DNA from: Petrosia ficiformis | Taxonomy: Eukaryota > Porifera > Demospongiae > Haplosclerida > Petrosiidae | Assembly (NCBI GenBank): GCA_947044365.1 | Contig: OX345636.1 | Location: 31,516,466 to 31,580,465 of the forward strand | Reading direction: 5' to 3' | Length of the DNA stretch: 64,000 nucleotides | Part shown: in pieces, positions 34,231-47,400 of the stretch | Position numbering within the stretch: the stretch's first letter is position 1 | Layout: every line of letters begins with the position of its first letter | The notes under the pieces: generated by a model | Database searches by the model: none | What the model was told of the DNA's origin: nothing | What the model saw: only the letters and a program-made list of their open reading frames with translations | Program-made: the position numbers and the translations under genes

Positions 34231-34927
34231 TCATGTTTGATAAGTTCATTGTGAAATTGTCCTTTGAAGTTTGAAGTAGAGGTGGTCATTTATAAAGATG
34301 TCATTTAATGCACAATGTATAGCTCCAGTTGATTGCAAAACACTACTTAATTCAAGTGTTGTTATTACGAATCATTCAATTAATACTTCATTTATTGTGT
34401 ATGTAAATCAATCGAATTGGTCCAAATAAAGTGTTATGTAACTGAGAGTCTAGATACTGCCATGTCATAATAAATTGATTATTAATAATTAAATGATTGC
34501 ATAATAAATCCTTTAAGTATGTTTTGTAATTTCCTTAAAAAAAACCAAGTGATCTGAAATCGTATTGGGACAAGTCAAATTTTCTTAATACAGAGGTGTC
34601 CTTAATTTGAGACATCCTGTATTAGAAGTTCTACTGGAATGCTGAGTTAGAAATATTGGAACAAATTGTCCATCGTAGTTGAACATTCATTCAGACTGTG
34701 AATGTTCTTGTCACAAAACAGTAATTGTGATAGATAATCTGTTCTAATATGTGTGTTACATGGAATTGCTTTTGTATGGACTAATTATTTAGTCTTAAGG
34801 AATAGTTGTAACATGAAGCTGTTGTTATATTATAATGGGATAACATATCTGATGGTTTTTACATAGTCTGGCATTTAGTGATCTGAATGCATCAATAATG
34901 TCTCTGAATTGTGCTCAACGTGGTGTG

Positions 34928-34960
<33 letters not shown>

Positions 34961-35400
34961 CAGTGTACAATATTTGATGTGAATTTTGGCTGGCCATGAT
35001 GGCCAACCAAAGTGATATTTGATTGGCCATTTTTTTAAATTGCTTGTTGCATTGGAAACATAAGCATAGTGATACTATTTGTGAGCAATTACATTCTTAT
35101 AATAATGAATATAATAATTATTAATATTTGTATAATAATATTATATACCATGATGAGCATTGGAATACTGAATGGTTGACACAGTGACTGACACTAAGAC
35201 TGCAGACAGTGCTGTAAGTGAAATAGAGAATAGACATCATCTGTAAGGGAAAGAGAATGTTAATGCATAAATAATTGATATATAAAAAAGAATGACCTTC
35301 ATCGATCAACAAATTTTAATGCATTTATGATTGATTGTATGACCTACACCGGTATTTCTGCTATCTACAAAAATTTTTGCATCATTCAGAAAAAAAATAA
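34231..35400. other. No supported gene
   Basis: AT-rich, with a (TA)n run at about 34930-34962. Minus-strand small frames have no domain. Confidence 0.5.
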
Positions 35401-35406
35401 TGGAAA

Positions 35407-35710
35407 CAAGAATAATAAAGAACATTTTCTATAAAATGAAAGATGTAGGGATGTTAAAACCCAAAAAGCATGTGAACAAGGTTGGGACGCTAACATAGGA
35501 CCCAAAATTAAACAAAGTACCCCTACATAAGTACTGCAGCTCTTTGTAATTTGCTTTATAGCGGTGTAAGTACTTATGTTGGGTTATATGGAAGTAGTTT
35601 GTTTAATTTTGGGTCCTATGTTAGCCTCCCAACCTTGTTCACATGCTTTTTGGGTTTTAACATCCCTACATCTTCTTTCATTTTATAGAAAATGCTTTTT
35701 ATTATTCTTG
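35407..35710. mobile_element. Long palindromic MITE
   Basis: About 110 bp at the left (CAAGAATAATAAAGAACATT through GGACCCAAAATTAAAC) is inverted at 35602-35710 with high identity. The loop is about 85 bp and contains a second inner pair (ACATAAGTACT/AGTACTTATGT). A diverged relative lies at 37225-37520. Confidence 0.85.
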
Positions 35711-37224
35711 TATATGTACATTATGGATTCTGTATGTTACATTGTGTGTTTATAATTATGTAGTGGTTAAATCACTTCCACCTCCTTACACAAGTGGTGC
35801 TGAAGGTATGCTGGTTTAAATACATATGTAATTAATGTACCTGCAAAAAAGTATTGTTATGATGTTTAAGTCAATTATGCTTACATGTACAAACTAGAAA
35901 GGTATCTTAACAATACATGTATACATGTGCTTATGTGCATGTACAGTATGTACATGTATATGTGCACAATTAAATATTAGCCACAGTAGTAATCAGCCCT
36001 ATTTTGATAAATGTTTGTAGTAAACTGTAGTGTTACTATAGAATTAGTTTGGGATGTTTGCATAAGGTAAATGTGGGTGCATCACTATTGTTGGAATGTT
36101 TATTTTGTATTTGTTAGGGAGTATATGTAGTCATATTCTTACAGGGATGGTCCAGAAACGACATGTCTGCCCATATAATTATTTACAATTAATAAGTATA
36201 AAGTAATAAGTCTTTATAAACATAAAATAATAATAATTATTATTGAGCATCTACATGTATTTGACTAGCAAGAGTGCCTAGTTGACTAGAAATCATCTTT
36301 AAAGTTAAAGACTGTACTGATATATAACTGTTGTCTACTCTGTGGAATTAACATATCCAACATGTAATCAATATAATGAATATTATTATATAATCTCACA
36401 GTCAGTAAACAAGTCACTAATAATATCTAATATCACACCACCAAATACACCCCTTTGGTGAACACACAATCTCTTTTCTAACATACAATATACACTGTAT
36501 ATACATGTACATGTACATATACTTGATCCAACGTGTCATATCAGGTGATACAGTTTTATACTTACTTTCATCTCTTGAACACAATACTCATTATTGATAA
36601 GACGAGAGGATACAATAGTTATCATCGATATCACTTAATTGAGTGAACCAATTATCAAATCTTTCATAATGTGTTACGTGATAGCTTGTTTCATTATCAC
36701 ACATACCACAATGAAAACAGATTGTTGGAGATTTTAATCCTTTGTGTTTAAACACCTGTAGGACAGACGTCAAACGACAAACGTATCAAAGGTTGCATTT
36801 TTGAGTCCTTAGATATTTTTCAAATGCCTTTCCACACAAGGTACGTAGTCCACTAAATGTGGTTTAAGATACACAAGTACAAGGAGTGCAAAAGATGAAG
36901 CTATGCGAGTTAGCATCCTAAGATAGGTACATGTAACAATGAAAGCAGGAATGGGACGAGGAACAGAAATCAAAACTTTTTTTTCCCAATATATCCTGCA
37001 TAAATTAAACATCTATGGCTTTTTTTAATAACTCTTCTTTCCAGCGAAGCAAGTTAGAATATCTAGTCTTATAAAATGCTTGTTGGCTGTTACTCTGGTG
37101 CAGGATCCCTGGATGAAAAACGTAGGTGTGAATTTTCGTCAACATTACCGTATAATAACTGTTCACGAAATTGAAAGGAAATCATGAATTCAATATTATT
37201 TATAGTTTTTCCTCAAGTTGTCAT
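35711..37224. other. No supported gene
   Basis: A weak minus-strand run (about 36591-37012) contains a Cys/His-spaced peptide (CFHCGMCDNETSYHVTHYE) that could be a retroelement zinc-binding remnant, but this cannot be established. Confidence 0.4.
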
Positions 37225-37520
37225 TTAAAAAGAAAGAATAGAAACAAGAATAGTAAAAAATCAAAAAACATGTATAGGGATATCATAACCAAAAAACCCA
37301 CACAAACAAGATTGGGACATTCCAATTTTACTTTAAAATTAAAGTAATCACATCCATATAGCCCAGCATAAGTATAGTTATGTATTATCTATTTTGCTAT
37401 GTATTGTAGCTATTTATGCAAGAGGTTATTTTTATTTTGTTGCAATTGTACATGCTTAATTATCTTATCAATCTCGTTTGTGTACCTTTTCAGTTTTGGT
37501 ATCCCAATGTGTTCTTTACA
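37225..37520. mobile_element. Diverged copy of the palindromic MITE
   Basis: GAAACAAGAATAGTAAAAAA, AACCCACACAAACAAGATTGGGAC and the inverse GGTATCCCAATGTG parallel the element at 35407-35710. The pairing is more decayed. Confidence 0.5.
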
Positions 37521-38879
37521 CAAACGTTTTATTGTTCATGTATAATAATTATTAAGGCATAAAACAAGTAACCTTTGTGGGCATACATGTACATGTAGCT
37601 ATAGTTGTAAGTATAGTTAATCTAGCTGTAACCCGAATGGGAAGAGCGATCATTTCTTGCAGAATAATTTTGATCAAACCATTACTTTAAGATGCTTATT
37701 ATCCATTTCTCATGGAAAGCAAGTAATGTTCATTAGGATTAATGTGCAAGGAATGCTACCTGGAAAGTAGAAGGGCATTTTGGTGTAATGACAATCAAAC
37801 ATTAGTGATTGACCATTTTGTGCTGGAAGCCACAACTAAACTAAGAATCCATTAAGAGCAATTATTGTTCTCTTTATAGGCCTATTTTACAAACCACATG
37901 TAGGTTTAAACAAATGCCTTTAAAATTTAATGCCATAATTTGATACCATAATTACCATAATTATTTGTTGAGTTTCCTGTACAAAATAGCTAAACATTTT
38001 ATATGATCTACTCAATGATAGAAGAGAACTGAAGTTCATCTTTTCAACCAGTAATTTTACATAATAACATTACACGTTATTGAAATGCATTTGTGATGAC
38101 TTTTAATATATTAGCACTTGTATTTCAAGTATGTTTACATGTGTATTGTGTCATTTGTGTGATAACACATTACTATGTTTGGAAGCATTCATATGACCAA
38201 CAGGTGGATGTATCTAAAATAATGATGCAATAATAGTGCTTGTACTTTGAGCATGTGATGTATTTGTGATCAACAATAGCGTGATGTAATTAGTGATGGT
38301 GATTATATTTTAAGCATGTGATGTGTTGTGATATACGAAGTTTATATCCCATCTATTGCCATATATACGTAGCTGTGTCATTCAAGTTGTAGCCATTATT
38401 ACATGTACATGAATACAATTAAGAGCTAGCAAGGAAGTTGTTGTGTTTATATAATAGTGGTTCTAGGAACTTCAAATAGGGGTGATGTTAGTTCATAGTC
38501 ATAGTTACGACAATATTCAGACATTAGTGCTTGGCAATATAATATCAATACTAAAACAACAAACATCACAAGTTAATACTTAGTTCCTAACACTTTCTGA
38601 ATACAGTTTCTTAGATGCAATGTGTATTTTAATTTCTCTGATGGAGTGATTAATACATAGTATCACTCCACCAGAGAAATTATTGATCATAAATAGTGTG
38701 TTTACCACTGTCACAGTGATTATGAATTATTGTTACACATAACTTTGTAAAACTTGATTACAGTACCAGTTGACATACATGTATTTAATACTACAGAGTA
38801 TAATTATTATTATATATACACAGCAGGCAAATACAAACATTATAGTACTAGCTAATTATAATTATAATAAAACTGATAA

Positions 38880-39313
38880 CAAGATATATAGAGAAAAAAG
38901 TATCCCTATGACTGCTTTGGGGTGTCCATCATTCAGTAATCATAGCTAACTTTATCATGCCTGAAACACATCAGCCTATTATAGTTATTATTTTGATTAT
39001 CTACTCTGTTTACTTTTTAAAGAACTTTGTAGAACTTTTGAAAAACATTTCTGGTAGAATAGCTAGCTATTAGTTCCAGTTTCTATGTAAGTTACACAGC
39101 TTTCTTCTGTAGAGCTCAAGCGTGCGTTCTTTAATATGCCACGCCCATTAATTGACCGAGCCCCCCCCCCCCCCGGGAATGACGTAACTTCCTTAACTAC
39201 ATATAAAACGCATACTCACATAAGTGACACAACCATATAATTATATATATACATGTATGTATATAGTTTGAACCCGTAGGAAAGCAATCATCATAGGGAC
39301 ACAGGCCATAAAA
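38880..39313 (-). mobile_element. MITE family 'ATCCCTATG', copy 4
   Basis: TATATAGAGAAAAAAGTATCCC at the left and GGAAAGCAATCATCATAGGG at the right, with the family's internal GCCACGCCCATTAATTGACC. A poly-C expansion lies near 39160. From 37521 to 38879 and from 39314 to about 41085 no other feature is supported. Confidence 0.85.
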
Positions 39314-41099
39314 ATAATCATGCTATATGGTTCTTATGAATATTGCCATCAAATTGACTAATAAGATAGTAAGATATAACATACTTACCTGGTTTTAAGT
39401 GTGGTACATGTATATGTACAGGTATGTACTGTATTGGACATTTAACAGTAATTGTATATGTCCCAGTAGTATATAACTGATATGATATGGAGAATTAGAA
39501 ACAAAGGAAAACGGAAAAATCAGGAATCCTGTTTCTAATTTTTTCATGCCTGCATATCATAGTAACCTACATGTAGCATAACCGTTATGAAATAATCCTT
39601 GCTTTTAACTGTTTGCCTAGCACCAGCCTACACTTCAGTCAATCATCTTAATGTATATTATATGTGTAAAGCACAAGCCAAACAAAAGACTAATTGATAC
39701 AATAATATTATACAGGTAAAATTACATAAGCTATACCCATTACTCATAAATGGAATTTAATAGATTTCATAATAACATTACAGCCTCATTGAAACTAAGG
39801 CTATCAATTAAATTAGTCCATATAGACAGACATAGTACTCTGGAATCAGTACAAACACTGAATTTCTGGGGGAAAAAGCTATACTGTATCCAAAGTCACA
39901 AACAGATCACAATTTAGGATTTTTGTGCATGGTATACTGCAGTAGTACAGTTATGTACTGTAATGGACATTTAAGAGTTATTGTATAGTTACTACATAAT
40001 CCTACATTGGGATGTCATATACTGATATACACTAACCCCTTATCATGATTTTGAATAATACATGTTGAGCAGTTTTTTTTTTCCTAATGTTATTGCCTCA
40101 TCTCATCTTAATGTACACACACATATTAAAAACACTTAAAATCAGGTGAGTAACTTATATTCACAGGACATGACCTAAGCATTCTTGACCTATTTCATAT
40201 AGCATGATTATTCTTATCATTGTTATTATAATTATAATAATTAGTGGTCTTTTGTTTTGGTTGTATATAGTGCTAACATGTCTGGAGGTATTCTGGAGGT
40301 GTGTGTTAATCCTAGTAGTAATTGTGTAAATACCAAATTGTATACTGAATTATGAATGTTATGAAATGTTGTTATAATAATTCCAACTATTTGCATTTTG
40401 AATTATGTAATCTTGGTAGCACTTGGAGTATAAGTTGTAATGCACACATATATAATATAATCTCAGTACAATAGTAACTGTTGTAATAATCATTATTACA
40501 GTCAAATATTGTCTGCAATTATTTTCTTGTCTGTAATCATTCTTGTTTCCCAAATCACACTTGTGGCAAGGGTTGTGCACTGTGAGTGCATTTATTATAC
40601 TTGTAAATTGAAACTAAACTGTATACAAAGTATATGGGGAGCAGGACAAGAGTGGTGAAAATAAGTCAAAATGTCTGGCAGTTGGCTCAATGTTTCCACA
40701 CCCCTGTGTATAGTGAAATTAACTGTTTTTTTACTATCAGTTGTTTACTATTTGGCTACAAAATATATATTGTACTGAAAACTAATGAACTTTTGTCAGT
40801 TTGGTGTTCATGAAAAGAAGGCTTCTTGGATACCAAATTTGATTGGCTTCTTCTGAAAATGGCAGGATAGCATGCATTAGTATTTTAAAGGCACTTATCC
40901 AATCAAAATACATGTACATATGTACATGTATTTTGTGTAAAATGTGTCACAAATTGGTCACATATACATGTACACATGTACACTTGTATTTACATTCATT
41001 TCATTCCTGCAGTGTTGTTGTAAACGTGTGTACTTATTCAATTGTATTACAATTCTAAATTCATTTTATTATGTTTGTGGTACACAGATTACTGCAAAA

Positions 41100-41479
41100 A
41101 TGAGTGATTCTGATAGTGAGTCTTATGAAGTGATAGACGAAAGGTTCTCTCCACCTGCTCGTAATTTCACTCCAAAACCTAGATCATTCACACATACTGG
41201 AATGGTTAATACTCGGAGGTCATCGTCTCATTCACCAGTACCACTTGATATAGATAGTCGTCCACCTTTTCCTATACCTAAAAGTGCCATATGGGGAGGA
41301 CAAAATAATTCGGGATTTCTCACGTATGATCGTATTACAGTATCTCCTGTTGCTCCAGACTACGAAACCACATCGTCATCTCCTCCTCGTCATCTATCTA
41401 ATGGCCATCTACATTCTCCTAATGGATTCAATCCACCACCTTTACCTCCTATAAATCCACATAGGAAGCCACCTACAAG
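41100..41479 (+). CDS. GAREM: GAREM-like exon 1: acidic and proline-rich N-terminus
   Basis: The start ATG (AAAAATGAG) follows a TGGTACACAG acceptor-like site at 41087, so a 5' non-coding exon may precede it. 126 codons, rich in Ser and Pro, end at AAG|GTTGGT in phase 2. PPPLPPINPHRKPPTR near its end is a typical SH3-ligand type stretch. Confidence 0.85.
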
Positions 41480-44400
41480 GTTGGTATTTGGTTGTATCAG
41501 TCATTTTTTCTGTTTAATGTTTTACTTGGAATTTGAATTAGTATCATTTTAATTTCATACCTTTAGTCCTGCCACTTTAAAACATTTGATTCATCTAAGA
41601 CGGTGCTTTCGTTTTTCAATTGTTATCATAATTACATGTACGTATCTATCATTTTGTCTTGGCTTCCCTTGAAGAGTTTCCATTCATAAAAAGCACTGTG
41701 TCTAACTGCAAAAATGCTGTTAATATCCTCTCATAGAGGTGTAATTTATAGCCCTAAGAGAATCAAATCATCCATACTCCATGTATGAAAAGTGTAATGG
41801 TGCATCTACATGTACATGTACGTGTAGTACTGTTAGTGTTGATACAGTTTGACAGACAGGCTTGTTGTCAGATACACAATTATGTATGTTATTAATTTCA
41901 GTGACCCTTTGTTAAATTGGGCGGTGGATATCTGTCTGGAATTCTTGTGCATTATTTGCTAGCTATTCTGTCTGCCAGTACCTCATAATGATGTTGATGG
42001 CAAGGAGTTGTCAACCTTAATTTACAATAATTGTCTGTAGGTATAAAATTTCCATTTAACCCAGAAGACGACGGTCACATTTGTGATGCACGCGCATAAC
42101 GAAAACAAAAAAAAAACAATCGTCACACATTTGTGACACACCCATCTTTAATAAAAAATGGCAGTCACACATTTGTGACCAGGTATTACTGCTAGCTTTA
42201 TCGACGGTTAAACTCAAAGTTATTATAGTGAAGTCTTTATTTTTATAACAACAATGAAAGAAAACAAGTATGAATGTTCATGAAGTAATAGCAAACTGGT
42301 CTGACTTTGAGACAGAGTCTGATAGTAGTGAAGATGAACGTGATTTAAGCAGTGAAAATGATGATGTTGATGATGATGATGCTACAGAGTCTGAGAAAGA
42401 GGAGGTTGAAACTGAAGTAGAAGGGAGTGTAAGAGGTGCATTTAGAGGTAGAGGGAGAGGAGGGAGGGGAGAGCAAAGAGGATCTTATCAAACAAAAACA
42501 ACGGAAATCTACAGTTGGAAAAAAATAGAGGGTAAGTATAAGCAATTCATTATTTATTTAGGCAACAGATATTGTATTGGTTATTACAAGAAATATAAAT
42601 TCCCTACATAGGTGAAGATACATGTCCACCAGCAAAACCATTCAATGAGTCATGTGGACCAACTACTCAACAGTCAGATTGTTTGACTCCACTACAATGC
42701 TTTAGTCTCCTTTTTACCAATACAATATGGGAGTTTTTGGTAGACCAAACAAATGCATATGCTCAGCACAACATGTCTCATTATACCAAAAGTCATTCAC
42801 TATACAGATCATGGTATCCTGTAACTGTTATCGAAATGAAAGCTTTTGTTGGAGTCATCTTGAACATGGGGATAATTCAACTTAAAAATTTACGAGACTA
42901 TTGGAGTACCAGTACAATCTGTAATATTCCTTTCTTTCCTGCCGTCTTTCCTCGAGACAGATTCTTTCCGATCTTTGGCATGTTACATGTAGGAGGAATT
43001 TCGTCACCTAGTAAAAAGGCAAAAATACAACCCTTTATAAATATTTTACTGCCAATAATTACAAGCAACTTCACTCCATACAGAGAGGTAGCTGTTGATG
43101 AGTCTGTAATTAAATTTAAAGGAAGGGTATCATTTAAACAGTATTTGAAAGGAAAACCAAATCCTTGGGGTGTAAAAGCATATGTACTCTCTGACAGCAA
43201 GACTGGATATATGCATAATGTAATTGTCTATTTTGGTAAACAAACAAATCTTATAGACAAACCAGAATGGTCCCATACAGTTAAAGTGGTAGTTAGCTTG
43301 GTTGAACATGATCTCTACACAGACCGTTTCTACACCAGTCCCATTCTTGCTGATAGTCTTCAACAGATGAATATTACTTTAACAGGAACGGTTATGAGTA
43401 ATAAACGAGGAGTACCTCTACAACTGAAAACGAAAAACAAAACGAGCAAAGGATCTATAGAGAGCTATAGATGTGAAGACATGATGGCTTCATCCTGGAT
43501 GGAAAAAAGAAAGTTACTGATGCTATCTACCAAGTATAGTGCAAATATGATTGATGTAACATCAAGGTAATAATCATACTAATTAATTATGTTTTACAAC
43601 TAATCATATCTCTTATATTAATTACTTTAGAAGAACACCAAAAAGGAAACCAAATGTAGTGCACAATTACAACAAATTTATGCTTGGTGTGGACAAGCTA
43701 CAACTGATGTCATATTACAGCTTTCTACATAAGTCTGTGAAGTGGTGGAGGAAAGTGTTCTTCTGGCTAACAGAAATGACAGTGGTGAATGCATATATAA
43801 TTTACCAACAAACACTTACCGAAACAAAACAAAAGTGTACACATATAGCATTTCGTAGAGAACTCATTCAAAGTCTTGTTCAGCCATTATTAACCGCCAA
43901 AAGTCATACTATTGAATCATCTCCAAATCTTATATCTACCCGCCAGAATCAAAAAACTGTTCACTACCTGGAAAAAAGAAACAAAGGGACTGTGCTGTGT
44001 GCAGTGAGTGAAAGGAAAATGGAAAACGCTGCCTTACACCATTCATCTGCACAACATGCCACAACACACCCGCCCTATGTCCTGGGGAATGCAACAAAAT
44101 TTACCATTCTCGAAGATGAGCTCAAATTAGTCAATGATATAGCACAACCTTTTACGCTCTTATACATACATCCATCCATAAATAAATAAACAAATTTATA
44201 CATAATTATATAATTATAGATAGATATTCAATTATTTGTATATATATATAGTAAAGTCCCCTAATTTCAGACTATTTTTTCAATAGCTAAAACTCAACTA
44301 TATTGTAGCCTTATAATTATTGAAATAGTTGGACTATAGACAAAATTTTTGTACCTACTTCTTCAGTAGGTCTTGCTGTATAAACTATGAGCATAATTCA

Positions 44401-47400
44401 CATGGGAGATGTAAGACAGGAGAGAAATACTCAAGAAATGAGAATCTCTGTTTGTCCTGTAATTCCAGACATGTATACTTTTGTATATTAAATTCCGAAC
44501 AGCTGCAAAATATATGTTTAGACTAGTAAGTTTTTAACTGTTCATAAGTCTTACAAGCTTTTATAATTAGAATTGGATAGTATGCTCATGAGATAGTATA
44601 TGCTTTTTGCTTTCTTGTCATATGTAGAAAGTTTCCCAATTCTTTTCTTCTGTCAGTCAACTGTCAGTTTAAACTTGTCTATCAAAAGTGTCTGGAATTA
44701 GGGATAGTCTGGTATTACGTGACTTTACTATATATACCTAATTACCACACATTATGTCTATCTAAAAGAGATAATAGGCCCTACAATCATTGTAATAATA
44801 ACTTGCCTTAAAATCCTTTCTGTGATTTCACTCAAGTATATAAACCAGACAAAACTATAGAAGCACCTTCTGATCACAAGATTTGGACTTTTAGACATCT
44901 GCAGCACATCATAAAACGGTCAAATAAGCTATTATAGACACGAGGTGCTCAGGTGCTCATGCATCCGTTTTTTAATTTTTAGTATAGATCACGTGAACCA
45001 CGCCCGTTTTTAATTAACGATCGTACAATCAATTTTTGTGGATGTCGGTCTCTGAGGGTTAAAAGTAGCAGTGCATGTAGAATAACTAAACTGATTTGTT
45101 ACATATATAGTCATATACATGTACATGTATCTTTATAAACAGTACTGTGCATGTTTAGATATGTATAATACATTACTGTTCAGGGTTGTCCCCAGAAAAA
45201 AAAGTAGAATATAAATAATGTATAAAAACATTTTTTCCAAAAATTATGAACAGAATCACAATATGAAAAGTTTTGATGGTAATCCCTTCTATAATAATTA
45301 TTGAAAAAAGTATCATATCACATACAATAATTGTTTTTGTTATTCACAATATCAGTTTCTTGTATTGCAAATTCGTAAAGTAGAGCAGTGATGCTGGCCA
45401 CACCAAAAGCCCAATCCTTCCCCAACTGACCACACCTAAAATCACAAGCCAATATTTCCATTTTGAACTAATGCCATTTTTGTACAGAAAAAGAACATCA
45501 GAAAATGCACTTAAAAATATTAGTTTTTACATGAGAACAAGTTTTCTTCAAAACCAAAAAAAAACTTTTAGCCCAAAAAATGTTCAAAAGGTAGCACTGT
45601 GCTGTGCTAACACACTCTAGGGACAAACATAACTGTCTAATGTGAGTATTTATAGATTTCTATGTAAAGTGATGTGTCATTTGCATACAAATGTCTGTCA
45701 TTGCATAGTAATATAGTTCACCTCCATCCTATACCTGTTATTCTTTTTAATAGGTCACATAGTGAGTCATCAGATCAACTCAGTCAGACCCCACCGAGAG
45801 CTTTGACCATTTCTTCTCGTAGTGGACTAAGTGTTAACTCTGCACATTATGCTGCACCCTCTCAAGGTTCTCGACTAAATGGATCAACACCTATTCATTC
45901 AAACTCTGATCCAAATGCAAATCCTTCCATGCAGTGTGGTTCTACTGTTAATCCAACATATAATCGACAAGGTTCCATGACAAAATCCAGACCAAGCTCC
46001 AGCGACTCCATGAGCAATTATCGTACTGATGGATATGTTAAAAGTTCATCCGAAATGCCTCTACGAATATTTGCAGAAAAACACAGGTCAGACCTTCCTG
46101 TTCAGGTGGTAGTCACTAAAGGATTTTATGGTGCTGATGAACGCAATTCCATTTCAGAGGGTGATATGTTTAATATCCATTTTTTTAAACAAACAAAGGT
46201 AGTGAAAGTTCAGGACTCCAACAAATATGTCTATACTGTTCCTCTTAACTCTGCTTTGGAATTTGGTGTTGTGTATCATCTTCCACCGGGTTTCAAACAA
46301 GTTGATTCTAAATACCATTTCAAGACCGTCAGTCAAATTTTGCAGCTCAAAGTACTTCCGAAAGTTGTCAGAGCTACCCAATCATATCGAGGAAGTGGTC
46401 CAGACAGCTCAGTTGAACAACATGATTTACTATTGTTAAAGGAGGTAAAGCAGAAGAGAGGTCTCAGGACAACTAAAGTTCTGAAATGTGTACATGCAGC
46501 CACAGGAATAAAGAAGACTCTAACAGATGATTGTGCGGGATATTTCAGTGTTCGTCCTCAAGATACAAGGCTTTTTTTACCAGAAATAGTGGAACATATT
46601 GAGTTGCCACAGACAGTCATTCTCTACTATGGCAATGGTCCACGTGTTGATCTTCCTCCACACTTAGTAGCCACAGAGGTGAATGTCATTAGAATGGAGA
46701 TAGAAGAATCTATTGTTGCAACAACTATTCTGGAAGAAGAGGAACGTCACATGTTACCACAGTATGAAAACACACCTTCGCTTCCTCTGGTTGATATCCC
46801 AGAAGACCTTGATATTGAAGTTGCAATTATCAAATTAGCTGATCAGGAGACAGATCAACTGTATACAGAGACACGACACTTGTTTGAAAAGTTCAATCCT
46901 GGTCAGGTGTCGTATCTAAATAGTAGTGTTACTGCTAGCACTCAGAGTACTTTATTTCGGACAATTCGACAAGATCAAAACCAACAGGTTGGAATTGAAA
47001 TATTACGACCGCCTAATGCATTCAGAAACTCAGAGCAATCAATGAATAGACTATCAAATGGATCAGACTCATCTCGACGTCAGCTCTGCACTCCATCTGA
47101 GTGTGCAAATGCAGAAGAGGTAAATGGAAGGTTAGAATTACTAGAGTTGAATTCACAAGGTCTTGATACTCGTTTAAACAAGTTTGAACTAATGCTGCAA
47201 AGCTTAGAGAGATCTCATTCAGACAGAGAGGTTCAAAAGGATGTGATAGCCACAAAGGAAGAGTTATCAAAGTTGAGAAAAGATTGTGATGGTTTTAGAA
47301 AGACTGTTAGTGGTAAGACAAGGATCATAGATTTTGTTCTTAATGACCTACAGCACCATCCCTATGATTGCTTTCCCACGGGTTCAATGTATGTTTATAT

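Larger units (their letters stand above)
42060..45058 (+). mobile_element. piggyBac transposon nested in the first intron of the GAREM-like gene
   Basis: TTAA at 42056-42059 and 45059-45062 flank an element beginning CCCAGAAGACGACGGTCACA. The inverse of its right end reads CCCTCAGAGACCGACATCCA, so both ends share CCC and GAC-GAC. It lies wholly within the 4.27-kb intron (41480-45753), in the same orientation as the host gene. Subterminal CACATTTGTGA motifs repeat three times at the left. Excising it would leave an intron of about 1.3 kb. Confidence 0.88.

Noticed and set aside
33965..34249. Frames on both strands with PTFYATI or VERWDCR periodic peptides
   Set aside because: The 21-bp unit is a multiple of three, so any frame through the array stays open. 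The peptide repeats simply mirror the DNA repeat.
36591..37012. Minus-strand Cys/His-spaced peptide resembling a retroelement zinc-binding end
   Set aside because: The spacing is loose, there is no adjacent reverse-transcriptase motif, and several stops intervene.
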